Positions 18,655 through 27,725 are shown, numbered from the stretch's first letter. The stretch: 64,000 nucleotides of DNA from Domibacillus mangrovi (GCF_001906925.1 NZ_MRWQ01000008.1:175743-239742); one strand, 5' to 3'. Notes: generated from the letters alone by a model not told the origin. Program-made: numbers and translations.

Positions 18655-18767
18655 CAAATAGGATGGGCTGATGACACAGCCCTAAACTTGAGAGTCATCC
18701 TTAACAGAAATGGACGACGGACGGTTGGCTACTCAAGAATCCTACTGCTCTAGGTGTGGGAGTGTCA
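18655..18767 (+). mobile_element. Solitary right end (omegaRNA-like) of an IS200/IS605-family element
   Basis: The segment contains GGGCTGATGACACAGCCC, TAAACTTGAGAGTCATCCTTAAC, GGTTGGCTACTCAAGAATCC and the end GGTGTGGGAGTGTCAA. From memory this order resembles the 3' end of IS605-type tnpB elements, where the omegaRNA scaffold lies. No tnpA or tnpB reading frame remains nearby. The terminal TGTCAA supplies the stop codon of the collagen-like gene on the opposite strand. Confidence 0.55.
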
Positions 18768-19604
18768 AGTAGTGAATAATGTTCTCCACATCGTCCCCGT
18801 GAAGATTTGTAATTTATCAGTCGTTGTGTTGTAAAAAACCATGCCCGTTTCAGGAGAAGCAGGAGGCACAGGGCTTAATGGAAAACGAATAAAAGCTCCG
18901 TCTACAGTTAAATCTTGACTGATTGTTAACTCCCCGTTTAAAGTGCCCGATATGTCCGAACGCAGAAATTGAGTAGAATCAAGCCCACCTAATGTACTCG
19001 CCGCCCCGCCAGGTCCCCGATCACCTTTAGGTCCTTGAGGCCCTTCTGGCCCTACAGGTCCCTGCGGTCCTTCCGGTCCCACAAGTCCTTGCGGTCCCTG
19101 TGGTCCTTCTGGTCCTTGCGGTCCTCCTGCAGGCCCCTTAACCCCTTGCGGACCTTCTGGCCCCATAGGCCCCTGCGGACCTTCTGGCCCCACGGGTCCT
19201 TCTGGTCCTTCTGCTCCATCTGCGCCCTTAGCTCCCTGCGGTCCTATTGGCCCCGCAGGTCCCTGTGGCCCCGCTGCTCCATCTGCTCCTGCAGGTCCTT
19301 GTGGTCCTTCCGCTCCGTCTGCCCCCTTAGGTCCTTGCGGCCCTGCTGCTCCCATAGGTCCTTGCGGCCCTTCCGGTCCTACTTCTCCGTCTGCTCCTGC
19401 AGGCCCCTGCGGTCCTCTTGGCCCCGCAGGCCCCTGTGGCCCCGCTACTCCATCTGCTCCCGCAGGTCCTTGTGGTCCTACTGCTCCTGCAGGTCCTTGT
19501 AGACCCGCGTTTCCTCTCGGTCCACTCAGCTCCTTAGGTCCAATAGAAAGTGTCGACACTTGTGGTCCAGCCCCATCCTGTGGTTCTTTTCTATTGTCAG
19601 CCAT
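18765..19604 (-). CDS. Collagen-like Gly-X-Y repeat surface protein
   Basis: After a short N-terminal segment ([15 protein letters not shown]) the protein has about 55-60 Gly-X-Y triplets (about residues 28-205), rich in GPQGPAG, GADG and GPEGPQ, with one phase break near [10 protein letters not shown] ~70-residue C-terminal domain follows ([20 protein letters not shown] and [18 protein letters not shown]) that resembles phage tail-fibre or BclA-type trimerisation ends. There is no signal peptide or anchor, as in exosporium collagen-like proteins. The start at ATG 19604 follows AAAGGTGATAAC. The stop codon lies in the IS605-like end, so the original C-terminus may have been longer. Confidence 0.85.
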   Translation of the reverse strand: MADNRKEPQDGAGPQVSTLSIGPKELSGPRGNAGLQGPAGAVGPQGPAGADGVAGPQGPAGPRGPQGPAGADGEVGPEGPQGPMGAAGPQGPKGADGAEGPQGPAGADGAAGPQGPAGPIGPQGAKGADGAEGPEGPVGPEGPQGPMGPEGPQGVKGPAGGPQGPEGPQGPQGLVGPEGPQGPVGPEGPQGPKGDRGPGGAASTLGGLDSTQFLRSDISGTLNGELTISQDLTVDGAFIRFPLSPVPPASPETGMVFYNTTTDKLQIFTGTMWRTLFTT

Positions 19605-19992
19605 TGTTATCACCTTTCTTTTATACGTTTTTCAATGCAATTCATTTTATGCTTAAGGCATTACCCTTGTGTTTTTAACCCATTTATATCCACATTCATA
19701 AACTTGGAATAACTCACTTCAAAAAAGTCGAAAGTCGTTTTAAAAGGGAACTGCGCCCATCTAAAAAATTAAAAATGATTCCACTAACTCAAAAAAAGAT
19801 TTAGGCGGAGTAGAATAAAAAATAAAAGCCTCAACTGGAAAATATCGAGGAAATTACACTGGATACTGCACTTCATCAATCGTCAAAATAGACGGTTGTT
19901 CAATTTCGCCGGATAAAGATACATAAAATAGCAAAGAATAAGATGAATGAATGATCGGATGCTACTTGGAGCAGGTCAAGGAGATGACTAAG
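19605..19992. other. Divergent spacer, no gene recognised
   Basis: This region lies between the collagen-like gene and the Mrr-like gene. It must hold both promoters. I see no assignable operator, RNA or coding frame. Confidence 0.4.
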
Positions 19993-20559
19993 ATGAAAGA
20001 TAAAAACGAAGCAGACACACTTTTTGATAAAACTTTACTAGGCATAATGGGCTTTCTAATTGCTAGTCACTTTGTTCTTCCATTAATTATTCAGCCTCAA
20101 GCAGACATTTTTATCGTTATAGCGATCATGATTATTTCTGTTGCTGTCTACGTTTATCTTCCGCCGAATAGAAAAAGGATACAGAAAAGAAGACTCCTGC
20201 AATCCGATATTAAAGAAATTGATACTATGCAGAGAATAGAATTCAGACGGTATTTAGAGGAACTTTTCGAAAACATGGGGTATAAAGTGGAACTCCCCTC
20301 CGCTCCGGATCATTATGAAGCCGATTTATTATTAAAAAAGAATGGGAAATTTATCGCTGTGCTTGCCAAACATTACAGTAAAACAGTCGGAGTTGATTCT
20401 GTTCAACAAGTTTTTTCTGTTAAAGCATATTACAAAGCCCATGAAGCCTGGATTGTAACGAATAATACATTTACAAAAAACGCCTATGATCTTGCCAAAA
20501 AAAACAGTGTGAAGTTGGTCGATCGAGGACAACTAATCAATTTAATCAACGAACGATAA
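19993..20559 (+). CDS. Membrane protein with Mrr-like restriction-endonuclease fold
   Basis: Two adjacent membrane segments (about residues 13-52) precede a cytoplasmic domain of the Mrr_cat/PD-(D/E)xK family: FRRYLEELFENMGYKVE, YEADLLLKKNGKFIAVLAKHY, VQQVFSVKAYYKAHEAWIVTN and KKNSVKLVDRGQLINLI. In close relatives the catalytic strand usually reads [Q/E]xK; here it is LAK, so the residue two before the catalytic Lys is Leu and nuclease activity may be lost. The start at 19993 follows AAGGAGATGACTAAG. No methylase or other defence gene is nearby. Confidence 0.75.
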   Translation: MKDKNEADTLFDKTLLGIMGFLIASHFVLPLIIQPQADIFIVIAIMIISVAVYVYLPPNRKRIQKRRLLQSDIKEIDTMQRIEFRRYLEELFENMGYKVELPSAPDHYEADLLLKKNGKFIAVLAKHYSKTVGVDSVQQVFSVKAYYKAHEAWIVTNNTFTKNAYDLAKKNSVKLVDRGQLINLINER

Positions 20560-20624
20560 AATTTTGCTTAATATGCTCATACTTCATCCATGTCTCATTG
20601 AATAACTTGATGGCCTTTACACAA

Positions 20625-20657
20625 GAAAACCGCTCTGCATAAGTACAGAGCGGTTTC
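20625..20657 (-). terminator. Bidirectional terminator between the Mrr-like and O-antigen-ligase-like genes
   Basis: GAAAACCGCTCTG pairs with CAGAGCGGTTTTC around a seven-base loop. Confidence 0.75.
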
Positions 20658-20659
20658 CA

Positions 20660-22054
20660 CTATTCTTTTACAATTCCTTCGCGTACCATAAGCAATGCCA
20701 TAACAGCAGCGACATAAATGGATACAGCCGGTGCTGTTAACACATGTCCAGCTGTAGCGCCAATGCCAAGTGCTAAAATAAACGACACCCCATACATCAC
20801 ATTCGTCATTGTAAATGTTTCTTTTATATTTTGGATGAAATACAAGATGAACTTCACAACATAGTAAAGCGGCACAGACATCATATAAAGAAAACCGATA
20901 ATACCGAGTGAGAAAAAGAGATCATAGAAATCCATTTCAATCAGTTTCGGACCGACACCGGGACCCGGCTCTACGTAATTCCCCGCAAAGCCCATGCCAA
21001 ACAGCTTTTGTCCGATCGGCGCATCCATGAAATCATCCTTCATATCCGCTAAATATTTTTCACGGCTGCTAAAAACGAGATTTTGAATTTGATCATTTGT
21101 AATTTCCGGCTTATCTTCATCGTCTACCGACGGGATTTCTTCTCCCGTTACCGGATCGTATTCTTTTTCCTTTTCCTTGCCAAAGTCCAATTCAATATTC
21201 AACAAGCTCAAATGCGCAAACATATTATGGAAAACAGGCGTGATTGGTGTCGTCACAACGAGAACTGCCATTAAAATAAGCGAGATCAACATATTGGAGC
21301 GGATTTTTTCTGTCCGTTCTTTCGTCATGTAGAAGATAAACATCGTGATAAATGTGGCAACTAAGACGATCATAATTCCGCCATATCCTACTTTCGTTCC
21401 AAGGAACTGCATAGAAACTGCCAGTAGAACAAACGGAACCCAATAGCGCCATTCTTTCAATTTATCCGTCTGTTCAATCGCATACAGTGCTGTGAGCGGC
21501 AAAATAATCGCCATAATCCCGCCAATTTCGTTGCCCGCGAAAAACCAGCCTGTGAAACCAATTTTTGTGTGGGAATAATTCGACATGCTTGTTCCTGTTA
21601 TGAATGAGATGATGAAAACGGCACTGATAATGAGTGAGGCGTAAAGAAAATACGTGGTTGTTTTTTCTTTAAATGGCTCGTGTTCTCTCTTTAAATAAAG
21701 ATACAGCATGTTAAAACCAACAAATACAATAGGAAAATAAACAACTTTATTAAAATACTTCAATTCGCTGGCAATGTAATAGGGGTCTTTTACATTGAAA
21801 TTCATCGCCATGTTTACAAGGATCAGAACAGCCAGTCCGATTAAATAAAGAAGATATTTTCTCGCCAGACGATTGCTGCGGGCTAACCAGAAAAGCGCCA
21901 GTACAATCGCAGCCATAAATAGCACGCGGGCAATGACACCAACGGTCAAATTTACATTTAGTAGAAGCAATGATGCGCTTGTCAGTACATCGATAACCGG
22001 CTGCCAGATGAGAAATGCCAGAGCAAACAGCCAAAATGTCTTCTCATTCTTCAT
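20660..22054 (-). CDS. O-antigen ligase-like polytopic membrane protein
   Basis: The protein has about 11-12 membrane spans and the Wzy_C/O-antigen-ligase layout: paired helices, FTGWFFAGNEIGGIMAIILP before a central block, GTKVGYGGI, and a large external loop (about residues 285-375) with acidic runs and FGMGFAGNYVEPGP. Such proteins polymerise or ligate glycans at the outer face of the membrane. No glycosyltransferase genes flank it, so its glycan is unknown; teichuronic acid, polysaccharide or glycoprotein transfer are all possible. The ATG has AAGAGGAC upstream. Confidence 0.75.
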   Translation of the reverse strand: MKNEKTFWLFALAFLIWQPVIDVLTSASLLLLNVNLTVGVIARVLFMAAIVLALFWLARSNRLARKYLLYLIGLAVLILVNMAMNFNVKDPYYIASELKYFNKVVYFPIVFVGFNMLYLYLKREHEPFKEKTTTYFLYASLIISAVFIISFITGTSMSNYSHTKIGFTGWFFAGNEIGGIMAIILPLTALYAIEQTDKLKEWRYWVPFVLLAVSMQFLGTKVGYGGIMIVLVATFITMFIFYMTKERTEKIRSNMLISLILMAVLVVTTPITPVFHNMFAHLSLLNIELDFGKEKEKEYDPVTGEEIPSVDDEDKPEITNDQIQNLVFSSREKYLADMKDDFMDAPIGQKLFGMGFAGNYVEPGPGVGPKLIEMDFYDLFFSLGIIGFLYMMSVPLYYVVKFILYFIQNIKETFTMTNVMYGVSFILALGIGATAGHVLTAPAVSIYVAAVMALLMVREGIVKE

Positions 22055-22373
22055 GTTAAAAAGTCCTCTTTCCTTCCAAATTCATAGATTTTTATCTTAT
22101 CATAATTAGTCTTTCATTGTTCTTTTTTAGCAAAAAATGCATCTTTTCTATTATAGCGGAAAAGCGATTAGAATCCAGAGGAATATGAACTGTCACAGAA
22201 AAAACAAAAGACTCATATGTTGATGCACAAGGACCATCTTCTCTATATTTATATGAAAAGCAATGAATAGAGATTGATTCTTTTGTGATAACGAGATGGC
22301 TGCTGTTTTTTGAAGAAAAGCGAGTGCATGATGTGTATGTTCAAGTCGATCCAAAAGATTTGCACACACTACA
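22055..22373. other. Spacer between ligase-like gene and ABC transporter
   Basis: No supported gene. A plus-strand open stretch of ~50 codons (about 22265-22424) lacks a start and a ribosome site and runs through the terminator. Confidence 0.35.
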
Positions 22374-22406
22374 TAAAAATACCCGGATGCTTCACACATC
22401 CGGGGC
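22374..22406 (-). terminator. Terminator of the GntR-ABC operon
   Basis: CCCGGATG pairs with CATCCGGG and is followed on the minus strand by TATTTTTAT. Confidence 0.85.
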
Positions 22407-22413
22407 AAATGTC

Positions 22414-24405
22414 TTATTCTTTTAACCCAACGACCGAAACAGTATAACCGATATGGCCGTTTTCTTGCCATTTCAAGACGAGCAGACGGCTGCTGTCTTC
22501 TGTCAATCCTGCAGGATCAAGCAACTGTTTAATCGTAACTGTATCCTTTACCTGCTCATACGGAAGCGGCATCTCATTCCATTTCGGTTCCTTTTCATTG
22601 CCGGACCAGATAAAATCGAACAACTCTTTTTTCTGTTCTTCCGTTTCTGCTGTCACAATGAACGCTTTTTCCACGTTATCTGCAGAAGCGAACGATTCTC
22701 CCCCAGGAATATGCTTACGAATGGCTTCAATCGTATGTTCATCATCCAGATCAACATTCACCATAATTTGCATTTGATGTTTCTTCCCGATCCAGTATTC
22801 TATCGAGCCAGCACTCGATCCGCCATTCATACTAAATTGATCCGCGACGCCGGACAGCGCATCTTTTTCCATTGCTGACCGAATCGCTTCAATATCTTCT
22901 TTCCCTGCCACATTAGCCAGTTGTCTGCCTGTCGTATGGTCATACCCGCTCAAATACGTCATTTTCTCCGGTGCCGCGATCGCAAAAAGAGGATTGGACG
23001 CTTTAATAAATTCAACATTTTTCCGAAGATTCTCTGTAATGCGCCCTAGTTCATCCATTGGCACTTTGTACTGACGCTGCACACGATTTCCGTCTTTCAA
23101 CCCGTACGTAACCGAAACTAGATATCCATCATAGTCAGATACACCGATTCCAGCATCAATCAACTGCGCATGAATATCCCGCACTTCATTGATCGAATCA
23201 GCCCCTTTCATAAAACCAGCATCCACTTTTTTTAATTTTTCTACTCCTGTGTAAAATACGTGTTCAAACGGTTCTCCGCTATCACCGATATACACTTTTT
23301 CTATTTCGTCCGCTTCCGGAACCGCTTTTTCATATGCTTTCCCTGCAAACGTGCCCGGAATAAGCAGCATGAGAACGGCAAGTACATAAAATAAAAACCC
23401 TTTCCACGGCCAAACGAGACGAAGCGATTTTTGAACGATCATTTGCAGCAATGTGTAGCCAGCAAGCGCACCAATCACATAGCCAATAATCGTCCATACA
23501 AGTGATCCACTCAAAAACTGATCGAAGTACAATCCGCCGATCAACATCGCCGCATACGTTAAGACGAAAATGAACGCCCACCGGAAAAATGGGAACACAA
23601 TCGCTTCATCCACCGCTTCGGCCGGCCGTACTTTGTACACATAAAAGGAAACAGCGACAATCACAGCGGCAAGTACGAGATATACGGCCCATTCCATTCC
23701 GCTGAACGGTCGATCTGCAAAGGCACCGGCACGGAATAAAAAGATGCCATCGTTCATGATTTTCGACGTGTACGAATCAACCGCCAGACCGTTCACGAAA
23801 TAACGCGCATTGTATAGCGTTGCGATAATTAATCCTGCTGGCAGCACCAGAATGCCATACACCATAATACCTTGCAATAAAGCCGGACCGATAAACAATC
23901 CGATCATGACCGTCACAATAAACATAAACAGGGTAATAAAAAGTGAGACACCGAGCCATTCAAGCAAATGTTCCATTGAATACGTAAGCGGCTTAATAAA
24001 TGGCCGCATCATAAGCAATAGAACGGCATTGATCAAAATCGGCAGTGCCAGTGAGACGATGCCCGCTGCATAAATGTGAAAGAGTTGTGTACCTCGTTTA
24101 AACGGCAAACTATGCATAAAGTCAGACGAGCCTTTCTTCGTCATATAACTCGTCAATACAATTCCCGTTATGACTGGAAACGCAAGATACGTTAAGTACT
24201 GAAACACGTACGTAAAGGCAAACAGCACATTGCGATAATCTGTCTGCAGAAAATACTCATACTCCCGTTCGTTATACAGCACCATCATCAACCCGAGCGG
24301 GAGCAGAATAATTTGCGATAACAAAAAGAAAATACTAATCCATAATATGGAGCGTGAATGCTGCATAAACAGCCCTTTATTAAACGATAAGATTCCGGAT
24401 TTCAT
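22414..24405 (-). CDS. ABC transporter permease (YtrC/YtrD-like), 663 aa
   Basis: The N-terminal half has six or more membrane spans and ends near LYFDQFLSGSLVWTIIGYVIG and FYVLAVLMLLIPGTFAG. The C-terminal ~330 residues form a large extracytoplasmic domain rich in charged residues. This is the layout of permeases linked to YtrA-type regulators, which respond to cell-envelope stress. The start at 24405 follows GGGGAGTGTCGGCT. It overlaps the ATPase gene by 26 bp, so translation is coupled. Confidence 0.82.
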   Translation of the reverse strand: MKSGILSFNKGLFMQHSRSILWISIFFLLSQIILLPLGLMMVLYNEREYEYFLQTDYRNVLFAFTYVFQYLTYLAFPVITGIVLTSYMTKKGSSDFMHSLPFKRGTQLFHIYAAGIVSLALPILINAVLLLMMRPFIKPLTYSMEHLLEWLGVSLFITLFMFIVTVMIGLFIGPALLQGIMVYGILVLPAGLIIATLYNARYFVNGLAVDSYTSKIMNDGIFLFRAGAFADRPFSGMEWAVYLVLAAVIVAVSFYVYKVRPAEAVDEAIVFPFFRWAFIFVLTYAAMLIGGLYFDQFLSGSLVWTIIGYVIGALAGYTLLQMIVQKSLRLVWPWKGFLFYVLAVLMLLIPGTFAGKAYEKAVPEADEIEKVYIGDSGEPFEHVFYTGVEKLKKVDAGFMKGADSINEVRDIHAQLIDAGIGVSDYDGYLVSVTYGLKDGNRVQRQYKVPMDELGRITENLRKNVEFIKASNPLFAIAAPEKMTYLSGYDHTTGRQLANVAGKEDIEAIRSAMEKDALSGVADQFSMNGGSSAGSIEYWIGKKHQMQIMVNVDLDDEHTIEAIRKHIPGGESFASADNVEKAFIVTAETEEQKKELFDFIWSGNEKEPKWNEMPLPYEQVKDTVTIKQLLDPAGLTEDSSRLLVLKWQENGHIGYTVSVVGLKE

Positions 24406-25279
24406 AGCCGACACTCCCCATTTCATACGTAAAGATCTCTTCCAGCGTAAGCGGCAGCACATCATAAATGGCCGGCTCATACGAACGAACGTAACGGTCA
24501 ATCTCATCTTCCGTCCCGCGTACGATACACGTCAGCACACGGCCACGTTTCTCATAATGCACGACATCCATCCCTGCTAAAAACGATTCGTCCGGTATTT
24601 TTTTAAACGCCACCTGCAGCTTGCTAATATCCGTTTTCAGCTCTTCTAGATCACGCTCATATAAAAGACCGCCTTTATGCATCACACCGACCGCATCGCA
24701 AAAGTCTTCCATCTCCCGCAAGTTATGCGATGAAACAAGCACAGTCATGGAACGGCTGCTCACATCTTGAATCAACAAGTTTTTCACCTGTTGGCGCACG
24801 ACTGGATCAAGGCCGTCAAACGGCTCATCTAAAATAAGTACATCCGGCTTCGCTGACAATGTCAAAATAAACGCCGCCTGCCGCTGCATCCCTTTTGACA
24901 TTCGCGAAAGCGATGCATTCGGATTAAGTGCAAAATGCTCATACAGCTGATGAAACCGCTCGCCATTCCACTGGTCATACACCGCTTCATAAAAGGACGC
25001 CATCTGCATAAGCGATGTCTGATGGAAAAAGTATGGTTGATCAGGAATAAACAGGACCCGTTTTTTCACGTCCGGCACTTCAAAAATAGATTCGCCTTCA
25101 ATCGTTGGTACACCATGATCCGCCCGAATGATGCCTGATATTATTTTTAGCAGCGTCGTCTTCCCGGCACCGTTTGACCCGAGTAACCCATAAATGGAAC
25201 CTTTTTTCACATGAACATGTACATCCTTCACCGCATCAAAACGACCAAATCGCTTCGATATATTATCCGCCTTAATCAT
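24380..25279 (-). CDS. ABC transporter ATP-binding protein
   Basis: This is the ATPase subunit paired with the permease just downstream. Walker A is GLLGSNGAGKTTLLK, the signature is LSRMSKGMQRQ (a degenerate LSGGQ, as in YtrB-like ATPases), and Walker B with the catalytic Glu is VLILDEPFDGLDP. The switch His is in LVSSHNLREME. It is 299 aa. The start overlaps the gntR stop by 8 bp. Confidence 0.92.
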   Translation of the reverse strand: MIKADNISKRFGRFDAVKDVHVHVKKGSIYGLLGSNGAGKTTLLKIISGIIRADHGVPTIEGESIFEVPDVKKRVLFIPDQPYFFHQTSLMQMASFYEAVYDQWNGERFHQLYEHFALNPNASLSRMSKGMQRQAAFILTLSAKPDVLILDEPFDGLDPVVRQQVKNLLIQDVSSRSMTVLVSSHNLREMEDFCDAVGVMHKGGLLYERDLEELKTDISKLQVAFKKIPDESFLAGMDVVHYEKRGRVLTCIVRGTEDEIDRYVRSYEPAIYDVLPLTLEEIFTYEMGSVGYEIRNLIV

Positions 25280-25658
25280 CGTCGCTGCCCCTCTCCGGCT
25301 CTGTCATTTTGTCAATGATTCGAATAACTTCCTCTTTCGGTACACCCAAAAACAAAATTTCCCCAACAATGCGCTCCAGCTCTTTTTTCAACATCTCCAA
25401 TCTCTCCCTATTAATCTCGTTTTTGACCGGCGACACAAAGCTTCCCTTGCCTGGAATGGAATAAATATAGCCTTCACGCTCTAATTCCCGGTACGCCTTT
25501 TGAATCGTATTCGGATTAATTGTCAAATCCTGTGCCAGCGACCGTACGGAAGGCAGCTTTTCATCTTCTTTCATCACCTCACGAATAATCAGCTCTTTCA
25601 GCTTCTCAGTCAGCTGCTCGTAAATTGGCACCCGGCTTCTCGTATCTATTGTAAACAT
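25272..25658 (-). CDS. GntR-family regulator, YtrA subfamily
   Basis: The N-terminal winged helix-turn-helix (YEQLTEKLKELIIREVM, LPSVRSLAQDLTINPNTIQKAYRELEREGYI) is followed only by a short helical dimerisation tail of ~45 residues, which defines the YtrA subfamily. These repress their own operon of ABC transporter genes. At 128 aa it is full length when started at ATG 25658 after AAAGGATGCGGGACG. A palindromic operator covers its promoter at 25692-25714. Confidence 0.9.
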   Translation of the reverse strand: MFTIDTRSRVPIYEQLTEKLKELIIREVMKEDEKLPSVRSLAQDLTINPNTIQKAYRELEREGYIYSIPGKGSFVSPVKNEINRERLEMLKKELERIVGEILFLGVPKEEVIRIIDKMTEPERGSDDD

Positions 25659-25691
25659 CGTCCCGCATCCTTTCTGCGTAAACCGTACTAA

Positions 25692-25714
25692 CTGTATTAA
25701 TATATATAATACAG
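25692..25714 (-). promoter_or_regulatory. GntR operator overlapping the operon promoter
   Basis: A perfect inverted repeat, arms CTGTATTA and TAATACAG with a seven-base AT spacer, overlaps a -10 (TATTAT at 25706-25711). A -35-like TTGCAT lies 16 bases away at 25728-25733. Autorepression by the YtrA-type regulator is inferred. Confidence 0.75.
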
Positions 25715-25777
25715 TGTTTTTGAAAAAATGCAACATATTCCATAAAAGAGTTTACAAGGGAACATAAATACCCCAAT

Positions 25778-26047
25778 ATAAAGTGAAACTTCATTCAGTA
25801 GGGGTTAGGTTCACAGGATGTGAATCATGCAGACGTTGTCACAGGACGTGACGATCTTAGTCTGCGTTCCCCGCGAATAAACAGAAACTCAGGTAAAGAG
25901 CGCCTCGTCCTACGGCAATACCTGAGTGACCGGCTTCAGCCGGCCCGAACCAATCGGGCTTTTACGGGCAGTTGATCCCCCGCTTATCCTCCTTTTCTTT
26001 TTGACGGCTTGAAGCGGGGGTCTTACTGCCCGTTAATGCGGGATAAA
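25778..26047 (+). repeat. Structured ATAAA-bounded repeat, long copy R3
   Basis: This is a 270-bp copy from ATAAAGTGAAACTTC to GCGGGATAAA. Hairpins TTCAC-AGGAT-GTGAA, GTCAC-AGGAC-GTGAC, the ACTCAGGTA/TACCTGAGT stem with GTCCT in its loop, CCGGC-TTCA-GCCGG, CCCGA-ACCAA-TCGGG, and an outer ACGGGCAG/CTGCCCGT stem enclosing CCCCCGCTT/AAGCGGGGG are visible. Confidence 0.88.
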
Positions 26048-26129
26048 ACAGAACTCCCAGTGTTCACGCTGGGGGTTCTTCCTATTTATAGATTCATCAT
26101 AGTCGCTGTTATTCACTCATACTGCCATG

Positions 26130-26215
26130 CCACACCGAAGACATTCTCACATTCGTCGCACAGACCTGAACATATCAGCGGCGCAAATTATGTCATTGAG
26201 GAAAACGCTCCAAAT
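26130..26215 (+). pseudogene. Fragment of a second metallo-beta-lactamase-fold gene
   Basis: The DNA around 26133-26210 is clearly similar to 27070-27150 of the downstream SLH/MBL gene: CGAAGACATTCTCACATTCG against CGAAGATATTCATACATTCG, and CCTGAACATATCAGCGGCGC against CCTGAACATATCGGCGGCGC. Translated, it gives PEHISGANYVIEEN, matching PEHIGGADYVLEN. A small deletion breaks the frame. It is probably the remnant of a duplicated copy cut off by repeat R3. Confidence 0.7.
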
Positions 26216-26336
26216 ATGAAACATTTATTATTCTTTTCATCTATCCTTTCTCTCCGCAACACAATTATCATTGACCCATGTACTTTTACCTATAAATTCT
26301 TTATACTATCCCTAATACTCGAAAGGAGATTCATAA

Positions 26337-27716
26337 TTGAAAAAATCACTGTCCGTTCTTCTTAGTTTTATCATCGTATTTAGTCTTTTTGTCCCATTTG
26401 CACAAGCCGCTTCTTTTAAAGACGTGCCTCACTCACATCGTTTTTTTGACGATATTGACTTTTTATCAAACGCCGAAATTATTACCGGTTTTCCGGACGG
26501 CACATTTAAACCTGACCAGGCGGTAACACGCGCACAAGCCGCTATTTTAATCGGCAAAACGTTCGAATTGGACGGGACGAAACGCAAAACATCGTTTTCT
26601 GACGTCAACACATCCAATACGGCATCTGGCTACATCGAGTCGGCTGTAGAAGAAGGTATCATTTCCGGATTCCCGGACGGCACATTTCGCCCAGGACAAA
26701 CGGTTACACGCGGCCAAATGGCCATTATTTTAGCAAAAGCATTCGGTTTAACTGATACAGCAGACGTTGATTTTGCGGACGTATCTAAAACGTCTGCCGC
26801 TTATCCATATATCCAACTGATCGTTGCCGCTGGCATCACATATGGATACGAAGATGGCACATTCAAACCGAACAATGCCGTCACGCGTGGACAATTCGCG
26901 GCATTTCTATCACGGGCATTTTTCTCCATGCCCGTCGACTCCTTATCTGTTGAATTTCTAAACGTTGGACATGGTGACGCTACACTCATCACATTCCCGA
27001 ACGGCGAAGTCATGCTCATTGATGCCGGTCCGGATGATGAATCCATTACAGCAGAACTCGATTTTATGGGCATCGAAGATATTCATACATTCGTCGCCAC
27101 ACAGCCCGACCCTGAACATATCGGCGGCGCGGATTACGTACTTGAAAACTTCAACGTCCACCGTATCATCGACTCTGGCTTGAAAAGTACATCGCAAGAA
27201 TATACCGACTATACGAACGCTTCAAAAGCAGCAGGCTTAACGCTTACACAAGCAAAAATAAACACTGACATTTCAGCTGATTTATCCGTCCCCGTTCACG
27301 TGTTAAATGCAAACAGTGAAGCACAAAATGCCGACGACGGATCCGTCGTTCTTGAGTTAACACATGGCGACGTCCGTTTCTTACTTATGTCTGATGCCAG
27401 TGCAGCGGTTGAACACAAACTTGTCGCTGACTACAATGTAAGTGCCGACGTGTTAAAAGTATCACAACATGGGGCCTCAGCATCGACAACACAGGCGTTC
27501 GTTGACGAAGTCGCACCGCTTTATGCCGTCGCTTCTCACGGAACAGGCGCAAACTTCGCCGACTCATCCGTCTTAAAACGTCTCACGGACGCCGGTGCAG
27601 AGACCGCTTCGACAACAGACGGTACGGTGCTTGTCATGAGCGACTTAGAAAGCTTTTATACAGTACAATACGACACATTCGGCACTTCACAAAAAGCAGC
27701 CTACTTGGCACGCTAA
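26337..27716 (+). CDS. SLH-anchored protein with degenerate metallo-beta-lactamase fold (ComEC/Rec2-like)
   Basis: A signal peptide (residues 1-24) is followed by three SLH repeats (FKDVPHSHRFFDDIDFL, ITGFPDGTFKPDQAVTRAQ; then ISGFPDGTFRPGQTVTRGQ; then TYGYEDGTFKPNNAVTRGQ) to about residue 195. A ~250-residue domain of the ComEC-type MBL family follows: VEFLNVGHGDATLI, then TQPDPEHIGGADYV where HxHxDH is expected, LLMSDAS, and LKVSQHGAS where HHGS is expected. Several metal ligands are replaced (Gln, Asp and Glu at the first site, Gln at the second), so hydrolase activity is doubtful. The TTG start follows AAAGGAGATTCATAA. Confidence 0.88.
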   Translation: MKKSLSVLLSFIIVFSLFVPFAQAASFKDVPHSHRFFDDIDFLSNAEIITGFPDGTFKPDQAVTRAQAAILIGKTFELDGTKRKTSFSDVNTSNTASGYIESAVEEGIISGFPDGTFRPGQTVTRGQMAIILAKAFGLTDTADVDFADVSKTSAAYPYIQLIVAAGITYGYEDGTFKPNNAVTRGQFAAFLSRAFFSMPVDSLSVEFLNVGHGDATLITFPNGEVMLIDAGPDDESITAELDFMGIEDIHTFVATQPDPEHIGGADYVLENFNVHRIIDSGLKSTSQEYTDYTNASKAAGLTLTQAKINTDISADLSVPVHVLNANSEAQNADDGSVVLELTHGDVRFLLMSDASAAVEHKLVADYNVSADVLKVSQHGASASTTQAFVDEVAPLYAVASHGTGANFADSSVLKRLTDAGAETASTTDGTVLVMSDLESFYTVQYDTFGTSQKAAYLAR

Positions 27717-27725
27717 TTGAGCGCA

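Noticed and set aside
19030..19510. Tandem short repeats resembling a CRISPR or satellite array
   Set aside because: The repeat period is 9 bases and translates on the minus strand into Gly-X-Y collagen triplets; there are no unique spacers. Long open frames on the opposite strand here are low-complexity by-products.
22265..22424. Plus-strand coding remnant before the ABC operon terminator
   Set aside because: About 50 codons without start or ribosome site, and the end coincides with the terminator hairpin of the opposite operon; similarity to any family could not be supported.
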